Shown piece after piece: positions 44,849 to 55,883 of a DNA stretch of 64,000 bases. Origin of the DNA: Pseudomonadota bacterium (GTDB lineage: Bacteria > Pseudomonadota > Alphaproteobacteria > Caulobacterales > Caulobacteraceae); assembly GCA_020161365.1 (NCBI GenBank), contig JAIUNU010000012.1, forward strand, positions 1-64,000, given 5' to 3'. The position numbers were made by a program, and so were the translations under genes. Position 1 is the first letter of the stretch. The number at the start of each line of letters is the position of its first letter. A model generated the notes under the pieces. It was given only the letters and a program-made list of their open reading frames with translations. It was not told where the DNA came from and searched no databases.

Positions 44849-45398
44849 TTCCGCTCGCGATACCCGGAACTGGTGAATTGGCCGTCAATATCGTTCAGCC
44901 GCGGTAGCGAAAGGGTTAAGTCGGGATCGCCTCGCGAAACCTTTTCTTTTGCGCGCCAATGTGGCTACAGTCCCGCCGCGCGCGAATTCCGTGATCGTCA
45001 CGATTTTGCGCGAGCCGCTCAGGCGTCGAATGTGGCCTAGACCCACTTTCGTCACGGGGGCGGCAGACTAGATAGTGTTCGAGACGTGGTCGACCTGACG
45101 GGCAAGACGCCTGCCGAGACACCACGCCGCGGGGCCCGCGTCGGGCTCAAACGCCCTCCGGCGACGACGCGCCATCCGATCCGCGCCACTTCTGGCGCGA
45201 CAGGCAAAACACTCCAATCCGCGCTTCGCTGCGCGGTTAGGGAAAAACGAAACCGCATGGGCTGCGCCGCACCCGTCCGCCACTGGCATCCGACCTCTCG
45301 CACCCGCGCTGGCGGAGCGACGGACGGCGACGCGCGCGCCCTTCATTCATATCGGCGACGGGACCTTGCGTCCGATGCGCGCCGTGGAGACTTCTTAT
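44849..45398 (+). promoter_or_regulatory. long intergenic region and presumed rne 5' leader
   Basis: This 550-bp divergent gap holds no convincing gene. GCTACAGT at 44964-44971 resembles a -10 element, but no well-spaced -35 was found. Closer to rne two GC hairpins occur: CGCGCCA-CTTC-TGGCGCG (45182-45199) and CCGCGC-TTCGCT-GCGCGG (45219-45236). A long structured leader suits an autoregulated RNase E transcript, as known in enterics; for this organism that is inference. An ORF at 45086-45475 is Arg-rich and overlaps rne, and I regard it as spurious. Confidence 0.4.
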
Positions 45399-48125
45399 AT
45401 GTCGAAGAAGATGCTGATCGACGCAGCACACGCCGAAGAGACGCGTGTGGTCGTCGTGGACGGAACCCGGGTTGAAGAGTTCGATTTCGAGAGCCAAACC
45501 CGCAAACAGCTTCGTGGAAACATCTACCTCGCCAAGGTGACCCGCGTCGAACCCAGCCTTCAGGCTGCGTTCATCGAGTACGGCGGTAACCGCCACGGTT
45601 TCCTGGCGTTCAACGAAATCCACCCGGACTACTACCAGATCCCGGTCGCCGACCGTGAAGCGTTGATGCGCGACGACTCGGGCGATGACGAAGACGACAC
45701 CCCGATCTCGCGCCGCGCTTCGGGCGGTGACGACGAAGACGACGTCAACGGCGGCGATCACGCGGTCGACGACGACGAGGACGACGTCGAAGAAGAACTG
45801 GCGCGCCGCAAGCGTCGGCTGATGCGCAAGTACAAGATCCAGGAAGTGATCCGCCGCCGGCAGATCATGCTGGTCCAGGTCGTCAAGGAAGAGCGCGGCA
45901 ACAAGGGCGCGGCGCTGACCACCTACCTCTCTCTCGCCGGCCGCTATGGCGTCCTGATGCCCAACACCGCCCGCGGCGGCGGCATCAGCCGTAAGATCAC
46001 GGCCGTCACCGACCGCAAGCGCCTCAAGGGCGTGGTGCAGAGCCTGGACGTGCCGCAGGGCATGGGCCTGATCGTCCGCACGGCCGGCGCCAAGCGCACC
46101 AAGGCCGAGATCAAGCGCGACTACGAATATCTGCTGCGTCTGTGGGAAAACATCCGCGAGAACACGCTGCACTCGATCGCGCCGGCGCTGATCTACGAGG
46201 AAGAAGACCTCGTCAAGCGCGCCATCCGCGACATGTACGACAAGGACCTGGACGGTATCTGGGTCGAGGGCGACGCTGGCTACAAGGAAGCGCGCGACTT
46301 CATGCGCATGCTGATGCCGAGCCAGGCCAAGAAGGTCTTCAACTACCGCGATCCGACGCCGCTTTTCGTCAAGCACAAGATCGAGGACCATCTGGCCCAG
46401 ATCTATTCGCCTGTCGTGCCGCTGCGGTCCGGCGGCTATCTGGTCATCAACCAGACCGAAGCCCTGGTCGCCATCGACGTCAACTCGGGCAAGGCCACGC
46501 GCGAGCGCAATATCGAAGCCACCGCGCTGAAGACCAACTGCGAAGCCGCCGAAGAGGCTGCGCGCCAGCTTCGCCTGCGCGACCTGGCTGGCCTGATTGT
46601 CATCGACTTCATCGACATGGATGAAGCCAAGAACAACCGCACGGTCGAGAAGGTCCTGAAGGACGCCCTCAAGGACGACCGCGCCCGCATCCAGATGGGC
46701 AAGATCTCGGGCTTTGGCCTGATGGAGATCAGCCGCCAGCGTCGCCGCACCGGCGTGCTGGAAGGCACCACCCATGTCTGCGAGCACTGCGAAGGCACGG
46801 GCCGCGTTCGCTCGGTGGAATCGAGCGCCCTGGCCGCCCTGCGCGCAGTCGAGGCCGAGGCCCTGAAGGGCTCGGGTAGCGTGATCCTGAAGGTCTCGCG
46901 CTCGGTCGGCCTCTATATCCTCAACGAAAAGCGCGACTATCTGCAACGCCTGTTGGCCACGCATGGTCTGTTCGTATCGGTCGTGGTCGATGACAGCCTG
47001 CACGGCGGAGATCAGGAGATCGAGCGCACGGAACTGGGCGAACGGATCGCCGTGGCGCCGCCGCCCTTTGTTGACGAAGACGATGACTTCGACCCGACGG
47101 CCTACGAGGACGAGGAAGAAGAAGACGAGATCATCCCCGAGGACGAGGATGACATCGATCGCGAAAACACCGACGACGACGACGCCTCCGCGCGCAAGCA
47201 GGCGCGCGACGACGATCGCGGCGACCGCAAGGGGCGCCGTGGTCGACGTGATCGGGGCCGAGGCCGTGGTCGACGCGATGATCGCGACGGCGAGATCGAG
47301 GCTGAAGACGATGACGTCGCCGGCGACGGTGACGGCGCGGACGATGACCGCGCCGAGTTCGGTGACGACGACGACGGCGCCCGCCGCCGCCGTCGCCGTG
47401 GCCGTCGTGGAGGCCGTCGCGGAGGTCGCGAGGACGGCGATCGGCCGTCGGACGCCTTCGTGTGGATCCGTCCGCGCGTGCCCTTCGGCGAGAATGTCTT
47501 CACCTGGCACGATCCGGCGGCGCTGGTTGGTGGCGGCGGCGAGTCGCGCCGTCCTGCCGCTGAGACTCGCGCTGCGGCGCCGGCCGAGGCCGTTGCGCGC
47601 CCTGAACGTGCGGAGCGGGAAGAGCGCCCCGGCCGTGAGCGCGGTCGTCGCGGTCGTGATCGTGGCCGCCGTCAGCGCGACGAAGCGCCGGTCGTAGACG
47701 CATCGCCCGTGGAAAGCGCGGCCGCCGAGCCGGCCGAGCCCTTCGAGGCGCCGATCCTGGCGCCGCCGGTGATCGCCGCCCCGCCGACCGACGTCTGGGT
47801 CGAACTGCCGGAAGTCGAGGAAGCGCCGAAGAAGCCCAAGCGCACCCGCTCGCGCGCCAAGAAGACGACCGAGACGGTCGAGGTCGCGGAGACCCCAGCG
47901 GTCACGACGATGGCGCCTGAGGCTACGATCGAAGCCAGTGAGCCCGAAGCTGTCGAGGTCGCTCCGCCCGCCCCCGCGGTCGAAGCTGAGCCCGAGACCC
48001 AGCTCGAGGCGGCCGTCCAGGTCGCGCCTGTTGAAGAGGCCAAGCCTGCGGAGCCGGCCCAGCCGGACCCGAATGAGATCACCACGCCGCCGGAAAAGCC
48101 GCGTCGCGGCTGGTGGCGCCGGTAA
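45399..48125 (+). CDS. rne: ribonuclease E
   Basis: A 908-residue RNase E. The S1 domain (about 35-180) is interrupted by a long acidic insert (residues about 90-140, DDSGDDEDDTPISRR to DDDEDDVEEE). The catalytic DNase I-like domain has VAIDVNSGKAT and DFIDMDEAKN with the Mg-binding Asp residues, and the Zn-link is HVCEHCEGTGRV. The C-terminal half is disordered, with alternating acidic and Arg-rich blocks for RNA and helicase binding, and ends in PRRGWWRR, the GWW motif that docks PNPase in C. crescentus. It cleaves mRNA and processes rRNA as degradosome core. Start MSKKMLIDA. Confidence 0.96.
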   Translation: MSKKMLIDAAHAEETRVVVVDGTRVEEFDFESQTRKQLRGNIYLAKVTRVEPSLQAAFIEYGGNRHGFLAFNEIHPDYYQIPVADREALMRDDSGDDEDDTPISRRASGGDDEDDVNGGDHAVDDDEDDVEEELARRKRRLMRKYKIQEVIRRRQIMLVQVVKEERGNKGAALTTYLSLAGRYGVLMPNTARGGGISRKITAVTDRKRLKGVVQSLDVPQGMGLIVRTAGAKRTKAEIKRDYEYLLRLWENIRENTLHSIAPALIYEEEDLVKRAIRDMYDKDLDGIWVEGDAGYKEARDFMRMLMPSQAKKVFNYRDPTPLFVKHKIEDHLAQIYSPVVPLRSGGYLVINQTEALVAIDVNSGKATRERNIEATALKTNCEAAEEAARQLRLRDLAGLIVIDFIDMDEAKNNRTVEKVLKDALKDDRARIQMGKISGFGLMEISRQRRRTGVLEGTTHVCEHCEGTGRVRSVESSALAALRAVEAEALKGSGSVILKVSRSVGLYILNEKRDYLQRLLATHGLFVSVVVDDSLHGGDQEIERTELGERIAVAPPPFVDEDDDFDPTAYEDEEEEDEIIPEDEDDIDRENTDDDDASARKQARDDDRGDRKGRRGRRDRGRGRGRRDDRDGEIEAEDDDVAGDGDGADDDRAEFGDDDDGARRRRRRGRRGGRRGGREDGDRPSDAFVWIRPRVPFGENVFTWHDPAALVGGGGESRRPAAETRAAAPAEAVARPERAEREERPGRERGRRGRDRGRRQRDEAPVVDASPVESAAAEPAEPFEAPILAPPVIAAPPTDVWVELPEVEEAPKKPKRTRSRAKKTTETVEVAETPAVTTMAPEATIEASEPEAVEVAPPAPAVEAEPETQLEAAVQVAPVEEAKPAEPAQPDPNEITTPPEKPRRGWWRR

Positions 48126-48138
48126 CGCCGACTGAAAG

Positions 48139-48179
48139 CGGCCCGCGCGTCTTCCCGTCGCGCGGGCCGAATTCTTTTT
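48139..48179 (+). terminator. intrinsic terminator after rne
   Basis: CGGCCCGCGCG (48139-48149) pairs with CGCGCGGGCCG (48159-48169), an 11-bp stem with a 9-nt loop, followed by AATTCTTTTT. It lies 13 nt after the rne stop. Confidence 0.9.
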
Positions 48180-48266
48180 GGGACCGAGCAGACCCTTGTT
48201 CCCACGACTTCACGATCCAAGTTAGATTGGTCAGGGTTCGCGGGGGCGCGATCTGGAGATCACTCG

Positions 48267-49688
48267 ATGACCTCGCGTAGTGGGCGGGCCAGTAGGAGAT
48301 TGGGCGGGGCGCTTTGCGCCTGCGCCGTGCTCGCGTCCACGGTTTCCGCGCCTCTGCCTGCGAAGGCGCAGAACGACGGGCCCTCCTTGATCCGGGATAC
48401 CGAGATCGAGGAGATCTTGCATCGCGACTCCGCACCGATCTTCGCAGCGGCCGGCCTCGACCCCGACAACGTCCGGATTTTGATCGTCGGCGACAAGTCG
48501 CTGAACGCGTTCGCGACTCAGGGGCTGCAGATGGGCCTCAACACTGGCCTGATCCTGCAGACCGAAAATCCCAACCAATTGCGCGGCGTCATCGCGCACG
48601 AGACGGGTCACTTGGCCGGCGGCCACCCCATCCGGTCTGACGAAATGATGCGCGCTGGCCTCAAGCCGATGATCCTGACCATGGGGCTCGGCGTCCTGGC
48701 CGCCCTCGCCGGCGCGCCGGACGCTGGCGCGGCCCTGATCGGCAATGCCCAGTACGCCGGCGCTCTGGGCGCCCTGGGCTACAGCCGTGAACAGGAATCC
48801 CGCGCCGACCAGGCCGGCGCCGGCTTCCTCGAAGCCACCGGCCAGTCAGGCCGCGGCCTCGTCGAGTTCTTTGATAACTTCCGCTACCAGGAAGTGTTCG
48901 ATCAGGCTCGCCGCTTCGCCTATTTCCGCAGCCACCCGCTGTCTTCGGAACGGATCGAGGTGCTGCGCAGCCGTGTCGAGCGCCTGCCGCACTACAACGC
49001 CGTGGACACCCCGGAAGACCTGGCGCGCCATGAGATTATGAAGGCCAAGCTGGAGGGGTTCCTGAACCCGCAGATCGCCTTGATGAAGTACAAGGAAACC
49101 GACACCGGCTTCCCGGCGCGCTACGCGCGGGCGATCGCCTACTATCAGATGAAGGAGCCCGACCGGGCCCTGAAGCTGGTGGACGCCATGATCGCCGACC
49201 ACCCCGAAAATCCCTATCTGTGGGAACTGAAGGGCCAAATCCTGTTCGAGTTCAATCGGGTCGAGCAAGCCGAGGAGCCTCAGCGGCGCTCGGTCGCGCT
49301 CAAGCCCGACGCCGCCCTGTTGCGGATCAACCTGGGTCAGACGCTGATCAGCCTAAATGACCCCAAGAAGGTCGAGGAAGGCGTTCAGGAACTTAAGCGC
49401 AGCCTGTTGAACGAGCCGGACAACTCGGTGACCTGGCGCCTGCTGGCCCAGGCCTACGACAAGCAGAAGAAGGACGGCGAGGCGCGCCTGGCCACCGCCG
49501 AGCAGTATTTCTCGCTGGGCGCCGTTCGAGAAGCCAAGGTGTTCGCGATGCGGGCTCGTGAGCTCCTGACCAAGAACACGCCCGACTGGCGTCGCGCGAC
49601 CGACATCGTCCTGGCCTCGCGGCCGTCCAACCAGGACCTGAAGGACCTGGCCAAGGACGGAGCGATGCAGTCTAACCTGGGCCGCTAG
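48267..49688 (+). CDS. periplasmic M48 metalloprotease with TPR repeats (BepA-like)
   Basis: A 473-residue exported protein. The signal peptide ends near APLPAKAQ. The zinc site is VIAHETGHLAGGH (HExxH form HETGH, near residue 112) with the third ligand in YSREQESRADQAG. C-terminal TPR-like helices (about 280-430, YYQMKEPDRALKLVDAMIAD and similar) follow. BepA-type proteases check assembly of outer-membrane proteins such as LptD. Two hydrophobic stretches (MILTMGLGVLAALAGAP) are usual in the family. It precedes a DsbA-like lipoprotein by 25 nt, so both may act on oxidative envelope folding. Confidence 0.9.
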   Translation: MTSRSGRASRRLGGALCACAVLASTVSAPLPAKAQNDGPSLIRDTEIEEILHRDSAPIFAAAGLDPDNVRILIVGDKSLNAFATQGLQMGLNTGLILQTENPNQLRGVIAHETGHLAGGHPIRSDEMMRAGLKPMILTMGLGVLAALAGAPDAGAALIGNAQYAGALGALGYSREQESRADQAGAGFLEATGQSGRGLVEFFDNFRYQEVFDQARRFAYFRSHPLSSERIEVLRSRVERLPHYNAVDTPEDLARHEIMKAKLEGFLNPQIALMKYKETDTGFPARYARAIAYYQMKEPDRALKLVDAMIADHPENPYLWELKGQILFEFNRVEQAEEPQRRSVALKPDAALLRINLGQTLISLNDPKKVEEGVQELKRSLLNEPDNSVTWRLLAQAYDKQKKDGEARLATAEQYFSLGAVREAKVFAMRARELLTKNTPDWRRATDIVLASRPSNQDLKDLAKDGAMQSNLGR

Positions 49689-49713
49689 AGCCCCTTCCCT
49701 GTCAGAGACTTCG

Positions 49714-50460
49714 ATGACCCTCCTTCGTCGCGCCGCGACCCTCGCTGTTCCGCTGGCCATCGTCGGCCTGACTCTCGCCGGCTGCGAACGGCCCGACGCC
49801 AAGCCCAGTGAACGGTTCGGCGAGAAGGTGCGCGCCTATCTGCTGGAGCACCCTGAAGTGCTGATGGAGGCCACCCAGAAGCTGCAGGAAAAGCAGGCCG
49901 CCCAGCAGGCGGTGTCTTCCCAGAAGGCCATCGGTGAGTACCGGCAGGCGATCGAGCGCGACCCTCGCGACATCGTCATCAATCCGGCCGGGACGATCAC
50001 CGTCACCGAGTTCTTCGACTACCGCTGCGGCTACTGCCGCCACGCCGCGCCGGAGGTTCTCGACCTTGTCCAGAAGAACTCCGACATCCGGCTGGTGCTG
50101 AAGGACTTCGTGATCTTCGGCAATGACAGCGAGGCCGCCGCCCGCATTGCGCTCGGCGCCAAGGATCAGGGCAAGAGCCTGGAGTTGCACAAGGCGCTGA
50201 TGGCCGAAAACGCCCTCGACGCCGCCGGCGCCCTGCGCATCGCCAAGGGCCTGGGCATTGACATGGACAAGGCCAAGGCGGTCGGCGAAAGCCAGGGCGT
50301 CACCCAGCATCTGGCCGATACCGAGGCCCTGGCGCGGACCCTGAACCTGTCAGGCACCCCAGCCTTCATCGTCGGCGACACGCTCATTCCCGGCGCCGAC
50401 ATCAACGCCCTCAAGCTGGCGATCGAGCAGACGCGGGCGGCCAAGGCCAAGGCGGGTTGA
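49714..50460 (+). CDS. DsbA-family periplasmic thioredoxin-fold lipoprotein
   Basis: A 248-residue exported DsbA-like protein. The signal ends in a lipobox-like LTLAGCER (Cys about residue 24), so it is probably membrane-anchored. A helical N-terminal region (EKVRAYLLEHPEVLMEATQKL) is followed by TVTEFFDYRCGYCRHAAPEV with the CGYC redox pair and the cis-Pro motif LSGTPAFIVGD. The N-terminal helix plus this fold is typical of the ScsC/Com1-like group. It probably forms or isomerises disulfides, with the adjacent M48 protease as a functional neighbour. Confidence 0.88.
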   Translation: MTLLRRAATLAVPLAIVGLTLAGCERPDAKPSERFGEKVRAYLLEHPEVLMEATQKLQEKQAAQQAVSSQKAIGEYRQAIERDPRDIVINPAGTITVTEFFDYRCGYCRHAAPEVLDLVQKNSDIRLVLKDFVIFGNDSEAAARIALGAKDQGKSLELHKALMAENALDAAGALRIAKGLGIDMDKAKAVGESQGVTQHLADTEALARTLNLSGTPAFIVGDTLIPGADINALKLAIEQTRAAKAKAG

Positions 50461-50469
50461 TAACGATCC

Positions 50470-50600
50470 TTCCGCTCCCTCTGGGGGCGGACGACCGCGC
50501 AAAGCGCGGTCAGGTGGGGGCAAAGCGGCGCTTACCGAGCCACACAAGCCCCCTCCGCGCCTACGGCGCTCCTCCGCCATGGGGGGAGGAGGAAGGGGCG
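50470..50600. repeat. imperfect inverted repeat with internal hairpin
   Basis: GACCGCGC-AAA-GCGCGGTC (50493-50511) is a perfect 8-bp hairpin. Around it, CCTTCCGCTCCCTC at the left (about 50469-50482) is roughly complementary to GGGGGGAGGAGGAAGG at the right (about 50581-50597). The element fills the gap between convergent genes and looks like a dispersed palindromic repeat; a terminator role is possible. Confidence 0.45.
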
Positions 50601-50602
50601 GC

Positions 50603-51412
50603 TTAGATCAGCCCCGCCAACGGCGAGCTGGGATCGGCGTAGAGCCGCTTCTGCATCCGGCCGGCGAGGTAGGCCTCGCGGCCAGCGATCACCGCGTGCT
50701 TCATCGCCTTGGCCATGCGGATCGGATCCTTGGCCTCGGCGATGGCGGTGTTCATCAGGATGGCGTCACAGCCCAGCTCCATGCCGATCGCCGCGTCAGA
50801 GGCCGTGCCGACGCCGGCGTCGACCAGCACGGGCACCTTGGCGTTCTCGACGATGATCCGCAGGTTCACGCGGTTCTGGATGCCCAGCCCCGAGCCGATC
50901 GGCGCGCCCAGCGGCATGATCGCCACCGCGCCGGCCTCTTCCAGCTTCTTGGCGTAGACCGGGTCATCTGAGCAGTAGACCATCACCTGGAAGCCGTCGG
51001 CGACCAGCAGCTTCAGCGAGCGCAGGGTTTCTTCCATGTCGGGGAACAAGGTCTTGGGATCGCTGAGGACTTCCAGCTTGACCAGGTCCCACCCCCCGGC
51101 CTCGCGGGCCAGACGCAGCGTGCGCACGGCGTCTTCGCCGGTGAAGCAGCCCGCTGTGTTGGGCAGATAGGTGAACTCGGTCGGCTTGACGTAGTCTACG
51201 AGCAGAGGCTGGCTCGGATCGGTCAGGTTCACGCGGCGCACGGCCACCGTCACGATCTCGGCCCCGGCCGCGCGCGCGGCGGCGGCGTTGGTCGCATAGT
51301 CCTTGTACTTGCCCGTGCCGACGATCAGGCGCGAGCGGAAGGTGCGGCCGGCGACGGTCCAGGTCTCGTCGCTGTCAGCGGTGACGGAGTCGGGGGAAAC
51401 ATGCGCGTTCAT
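50603..51412 (-). CDS. thiG: thiazole synthase ThiG
   Basis: A 269-residue Thi[22 protein letters not shown] is the N-terminal TIM-barrel motif (given in part), [15 protein letters not shown] carries the Schiff-base Lys, and [21 protein letters not shown] with [11 protein letters not shown] forms the phosphate site. It condenses 1-deoxyxylulose-5-phosphate, dehydroglycine and ThiS-thiocarboxylate into the thiazole ring of thiamine. It lies 45 nt downstream of thiS on the same strand; thiC, thiE and thiO are not in the window. Confidence 0.95.
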   Translation of the reverse strand: MNAHVSPDSVTADSDETWTVAGRTFRSRLIVGTGKYKDYATNAAAARAAGAEIVTVAVRRVNLTDPSQPLLVDYVKPTEFTYLPNTAGCFTGEDAVRTLRLAREAGGWDLVKLEVLSDPKTLFPDMEETLRSLKLLVADGFQVMVYCSDDPVYAKKLEEAGAVAIMPLGAPIGSGLGIQNRVNLRIIVENAKVPVLVDAGVGTASDAAIGMELGCDAILMNTAIAEAKDPIRMAKAMKHAVIAGREAYLAGRMQKRLYADPSSPLAGLI

Positions 51413-51457
51413 GCGGCTGGTTTACGCCCCGTCAGCCGCCGTTTCAAATACGCAGGA

Positions 51458-51658
51458 TCAACCGCCGCCGATAAAAGTGACAATCTCGATCCGGTCGCCG
51501 TCGACCAAAGCAGTGTCGGCATAACTGGAGCGCGGCGCGATCTCGAGGTTGCGCTCGACCGCCACCTTGCGGGCGTCCAGACCCAGCGCGGCGACCAGAT
51601 CGGCGATCGTGACCACGTCCGCCACGTCCCGCTCTTCCCCATTCAGTAAAAGCTTCAT
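51458..51658 (-). CDS. thiS: thiamine sulfur carrier ThiS
   Basis: A 66-residue ubiquitin-like protein ([20 protein letters not shown]) ending in FIGGG, whose C-terminal Gly is adenylated and converted to thiocarboxylate. The start at 51658 is chosen over a long upstream extension that crosses aroQ's promoter region. It precedes thiG, its reaction partner. Confidence 0.92.
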   Translation of the reverse strand: MKLLLNGEERDVADVVTIADLVAALGLDARKVAVERNLEIAPRSSYADTALVDGDRIEIVTFIGGG

Positions 51659-51737
51659 CTCTCCTCCGAAGCGAGCCGTGCTTGTGACCCGGCGGAAGCG
51701 GCTATACAAGACCTCCCGGAATCGACGGCGGAGCCGC

Positions 51738-52178
51738 ATGGTAAAACCGATCCACGTGCTGAGCGGCCCCAACCTCAACCTGTTGGGACAACGCGAGCCC
51801 GAGATTTACGGCAGGGACACCCTCGACGATGTCCGGACGCGCTGCGAGGCGCGAGCGGCTTCGCGCGGCGTTTCGGTGGTCTTCCGCCAGTCCAACCATG
51901 AAGGCGTGCTGATCGATTGGGTGCAGGAGGCGCGTGAGTCGGCCTCGGCGCTGATCATCAATCCGGCTGGCTACGGCCATACCTCGATCGCTCTGTTGGA
52001 TGCGCTCAAGACCTTGAGCATTCCCGTGATCGAGTGCCATCTGTCCAACCCGGCGGCGAGGGAGGAATTCCGCCGCCATACCTACGTTTCGCTGGCGGCC
52101 ACGGGGATCGTCTCCGGGTTCGGCGCGGCGAGTTACGAACTGGCGATCGAGGCCGCCTTCGGCCTGATCCGCGAATAG
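51738..52178 (+). CDS. aroQ: 3-dehydroquinate dehydratase, type II
   Basis: A 146-residue type II DHQase. [19 protein letters not shown] holds the catalytic Tyr and Arg loop, [17 protein letters not shown] and [13 protein letters not shown] follow, and [15 protein letters not shown] carries the catalytic His. It performs the third shikimate-pathway step. GGAG (51730-51733) precedes the ATG. It leads the aroQ-accB-accC-aat order that is common in alphaproteobacteria. Confidence 0.95.
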   Translation: MVKPIHVLSGPNLNLLGQREPEIYGRDTLDDVRTRCEARAASRGVSVVFRQSNHEGVLIDWVQEARESASALIINPAGYGHTSIALLDALKTLSIPVIECHLSNPAAREEFRRHTYVSLAATGIVSGFGAASYELAIEAAFGLIRE

Positions 52179-52238
52179 CAACGATAACGTCCGGCGCCTT
52201 ACGCCGCCCGACGCATCAGAAGAACAAGGTAAGCTTCC

Positions 52239-52751
52239 ATGTCGAACCCCAAGGCCCCCGCCGATCCGGTCGAAGCTCCCGCGATCGACGCCCGTCTGGT
52301 CCGCAAGATCGCGGACATCCTGAAGGACACGGGCCTGTCCGAGATCGAGGTCGAGCATGCCGGCTTGAAAATCCGCGTGGCGCGGGAGCTGACCGCAGCC
52401 CCGGTCAACTACGTCCAGGCTTCCGCGCCGGCCTACGCGCCAGCCCCCGTCGCGGCTCCGGCCGCCGCTGCGCCCGCTCCGGTCGCTGAAGCCGCCCCGG
52501 CGCCCGCCGCCGCCCGCGGCGACGCTGTGAAGTCGCCGATGGTCGGCACCGCCTATCTGTCGCCCCAGCCGGGCGCCGATGCCTTCGTGAAGGTCGGCGA
52601 CACCGTCTCGGCCGGTCAGACCCTGCTGATCGTCGAAGCCATGAAGACCATGAACCCGATCGCCGCCCCGAAGGCCGGCAAGATCGTCGAGATCCTGGTC
52701 GCCGACGCCCAGCCCGTCGAGTTCGGCGAGCCGCTCGTCGTCATCGAGTAA
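52239..52751 (+). CDS. accB: biotin carboxyl carrier protein of acetyl-CoA carboxylase
   Basis: A 170-residue BCCP. An N-terminal dimerisation helix region ([20 protein letters not shown]) is joined by an Ala/Pro linker to the C-terminal biotinyl domain, where Lys in VEAMKTMN carries biotin; the [16 protein letters not shown] thumb region precedes it. It shuttles CO2 between AccC and the carboxyltransferase in fatty acid synthesis. Only 5 nt separate it from accC. Confidence 0.96.
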   Translation: MSNPKAPADPVEAPAIDARLVRKIADILKDTGLSEIEVEHAGLKIRVARELTAAPVNYVQASAPAYAPAPVAAPAAAAPAPVAEAAPAPAAARGDAVKSPMVGTAYLSPQPGADAFVKVGDTVSAGQTLLIVEAMKTMNPIAAPKAGKIVEILVADAQPVEFGEPLVVIE

Positions 52752-52756
52752 CGCTG

Positions 52757-54103
<1,347 letters not shown>

Positions 54104-54116
54104 TCCGAGGCTGGCG

Positions 54117-54770
54117 ATGGACGACGCCTTCACGGTCGACGACCTGATCGCCTGCTATGCGCGCGGCGTGTTCCCGATGGCCGACGCGCGCGAGGACGAG
54201 AGTCTCTTCCTGATCGATCCCGAGCGGCGCGGTGTGCTGCCGCTCGGGACCTTCCACGTCCCCAAGCGGCTGGCGCGGACCGTTCGAAGCGGCCTTTACG
54301 AGGTTCGGGTCGACACCGCCTTTGACGCGGTGATCGAGAACTGCGCCGCCTCAAGGCCTGGGCGCCTCGACACCTGGATCAACCACCCCATCCAGCGACT
54401 CTATGGGCAACTTTACGCCCGCGGGCTCGCCCACAGCGTCGAGACCTGGCGCGGCGATGAGCTTGTCGGCGGTCTCTATGGCGTATCACTGGGCTCGGCG
54501 TTTTTCGGCGAGAGCATGTTTTCGACCGCGCGCGACGCCAGCAAGGTGGCGCTTGTACATCTCGTCGCGCGATTGATCGCCGGCGGGTACCAACTGTTGG
54601 ATACGCAGTTCCTGACCGAGCATCTGGCCCAGTTCGGCGTCACGGAAATCAGTCGCGCCGATTATCGACGGCGTCTGTCAAAAGCCCTGACCACGCAGGG
54701 AGACTTCTACGGCTTGGCGGGCGCGGCGACCGGAATCGACTGCTTGCAGGCGATCAGCCAGGCGTCATAG
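54117..54770 (+). CDS. aat: leucyl/phenylalanyl-tRNA-protein transferase
   Basis: A 217-residue L/F-transferase. [40 protein letters not shown] and [21 protein letters not shown] are family motifs in the expected order. It adds Leu or Phe to N-terminal Arg or Lys, creating an N-degron for ClpS/ClpAP. Its last 64 nt overlap the convergent DUF2155 gene (54707-54770), so the two 3' ends are complementary. Confidence 0.94.
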   Translation: MDDAFTVDDLIACYARGVFPMADAREDESLFLIDPERRGVLPLGTFHVPKRLARTVRSGLYEVRVDTAFDAVIENCAASRPGRLDTWINHPIQRLYGQLYARGLAHSVETWRGDELVGGLYGVSLGSAFFGESMFSTARDASKVALVHLVARLIAGGYQLLDTQFLTEHLAQFGVTEISRADYRRRLSKALTTQGDFYGLAGAATGIDCLQAISQAS

Positions 54771-55369
54771 ACCGGGTGCTGCAAAGGGTTGAGGCCCGGC
54801 GAGCTGGCGTACATCCACCCCTTGTAGATCTGGCGCCCGGGCGGCGCCGCGCGGCCGGCCTGCGCCTTTGGCTGGGTGTCGACGACGACATAGGCCGCAG
54901 ATTCAGGCGCGACCTCGTCGGCCGCTGCCGTCTCGCAGGCGCGGACGGTGAAGATCAGGGTCTTATAGCGGATCGGCTGGCCGATCGGGACCTCGAACCG
55001 CATGGTCTCGGTGGTGACCTTGTCCAGAGCCTGGAGGATCGCCACCGCGTATCGTCCACGCTTCGTCGGCTCGACCGGCTTGGTGGTCGTAGGCGGGGGC
55101 GGCTTTACCGTCGTCGCCGCACTCGGGGGCGGCGAGGCCGGCGGGTTGGGATTGGCGATCGCCGGCGTCACCTGGGTCGGCTGAGCCGGCCGCAGTTCGC
55201 TTGCGGGCGGCGCAGGCACAGGCCTGGGCGTCTGCGCGACCGGCGCTTGCGGCGCAGTGGGCGGGGTCTGAGCCGAGGGGGCGGTTGATTGACGCGCGAG
55301 CGCCATGCCCGCCACGACCAAGCCGGAGACGACGCTGACGATCGCGATCAGGGACGCCCGGGGCGTCAT
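54707..55369 (-). CDS. exported DUF2155-domain protein
   Basis: A 220-residue protein with an N-terminal signal ([19 protein letters not shown]), a long Pro/Ala/Thr-rich linker (about 30-100) and a C-terminal DUF2155 domain ([20 protein letters not shown] through [20 protein letters not shown]). The family is alphaproteobacterial, often beside NDUFA12, accBC and aat, and its function is unknown. It is 5 nt downstream of the NDUFA12 gene. The start MTPRASL at 55369 is the one with a sensible signal; the ORF extension is inside NDUFA12. Confidence 0.85.
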   Translation of the reverse strand: MTPRASLIAIVSVVSGLVVAGMALARQSTAPSAQTPPTAPQAPVAQTPRPVPAPPASELRPAQPTQVTPAIANPNPPASPPPSAATTVKPPPPTTTKPVEPTKRGRYAVAILQALDKVTTETMRFEVPIGQPIRYKTLIFTVRACETAAADEVAPESAAYVVVDTQPKAQAGRAAPPGRQIYKGWMYASSPGLNPLQHPVYDAWLIACKQSIPVAAPAKP

Positions 55370-55374
55370 GGCGA

Positions 55375-55770
55375 CTATTCCGGCGACCAGGCTTGATAGT
55401 CGCTGGTGGCCGCAGGACGTTCGCCGCCTCGGGCCAGCGAGCCCTTTGGGCGCCAGGCGTGCACGGTGCCCGTCAGGTTCGGCAGCGTGTCCTTCTCCCA
55501 GCCGCGACGCGGCAGCGGCGCGCGCGTCGGGGGCTCGTCGAGCGTGTAGTGCAACCAGCCGCTCCATTCGGCCGGCACCTTCGAGGCTTCGGCGTAGCCG
55601 TTGTAGATCACCCAGCGGCGCTTGCGCTCGTCATAGCTGTCGCTGTTATCGCGCGCTTCGAAATAGCGGTTGCCGTAGTCATCCTGCCCCACGAAGACGC
55701 CGCGGCGGCCGATGTGAAAACGCTGACCAAGGGTCGCGCCGTTCCACCACGTGAAGATCGCTTTCAGCAC
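55375..55770 (-). CDS. complex I accessory subunit NDUFA12-like
   Basis: A 131-residue protein of the NDUFA12/B17.2 family. FTWWNGATLGQRFHIGRRG, VGQDDYGNRYFEARD, RRWVIYNGYAEASKVPAEWSGWLHY (in part) are conserved from mitochondria to alphaproteobacteria. It binds the peripheral arm of NADH:ubiquinone oxidoreductase near the quinone site. It is encoded apart from the nuo operon, as usual, and next to the DUF2155 gene. Confidence 0.93.
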   Translation of the reverse strand: MLKAIFTWWNGATLGQRFHIGRRGVFVGQDDYGNRYFEARDNSDSYDERKRRWVIYNGYAEASKVPAEWSGWLHYTLDEPPTRAPLPRRGWEKDTLPNLTGTVHAWRPKGSLARGGERPAATSDYQAWSPE

Positions 55771-55883
55771 TACGTTCGCACCTGAATCTGCAAGGCTTTG
55801 CGCGGCCGCGACGAACGCGGCGAAGCGGCGGGACCATAGCGCCCCGCGCCGTCACCGTCCAGCCGCGCGCCGGCCGCTGCCAG

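Noticed and set aside
45086..45475. 129-codon frame before rne
   Set aside because: Arg-rich composition typical of spurious frames, overlaps the rne start, no ribosome site or family resemblance.
45237..47510. 757-codon open frame opposite rne
   Set aside because: Low-complexity antisense of acidic and Arg-rich rne codons; no recognisable domain.
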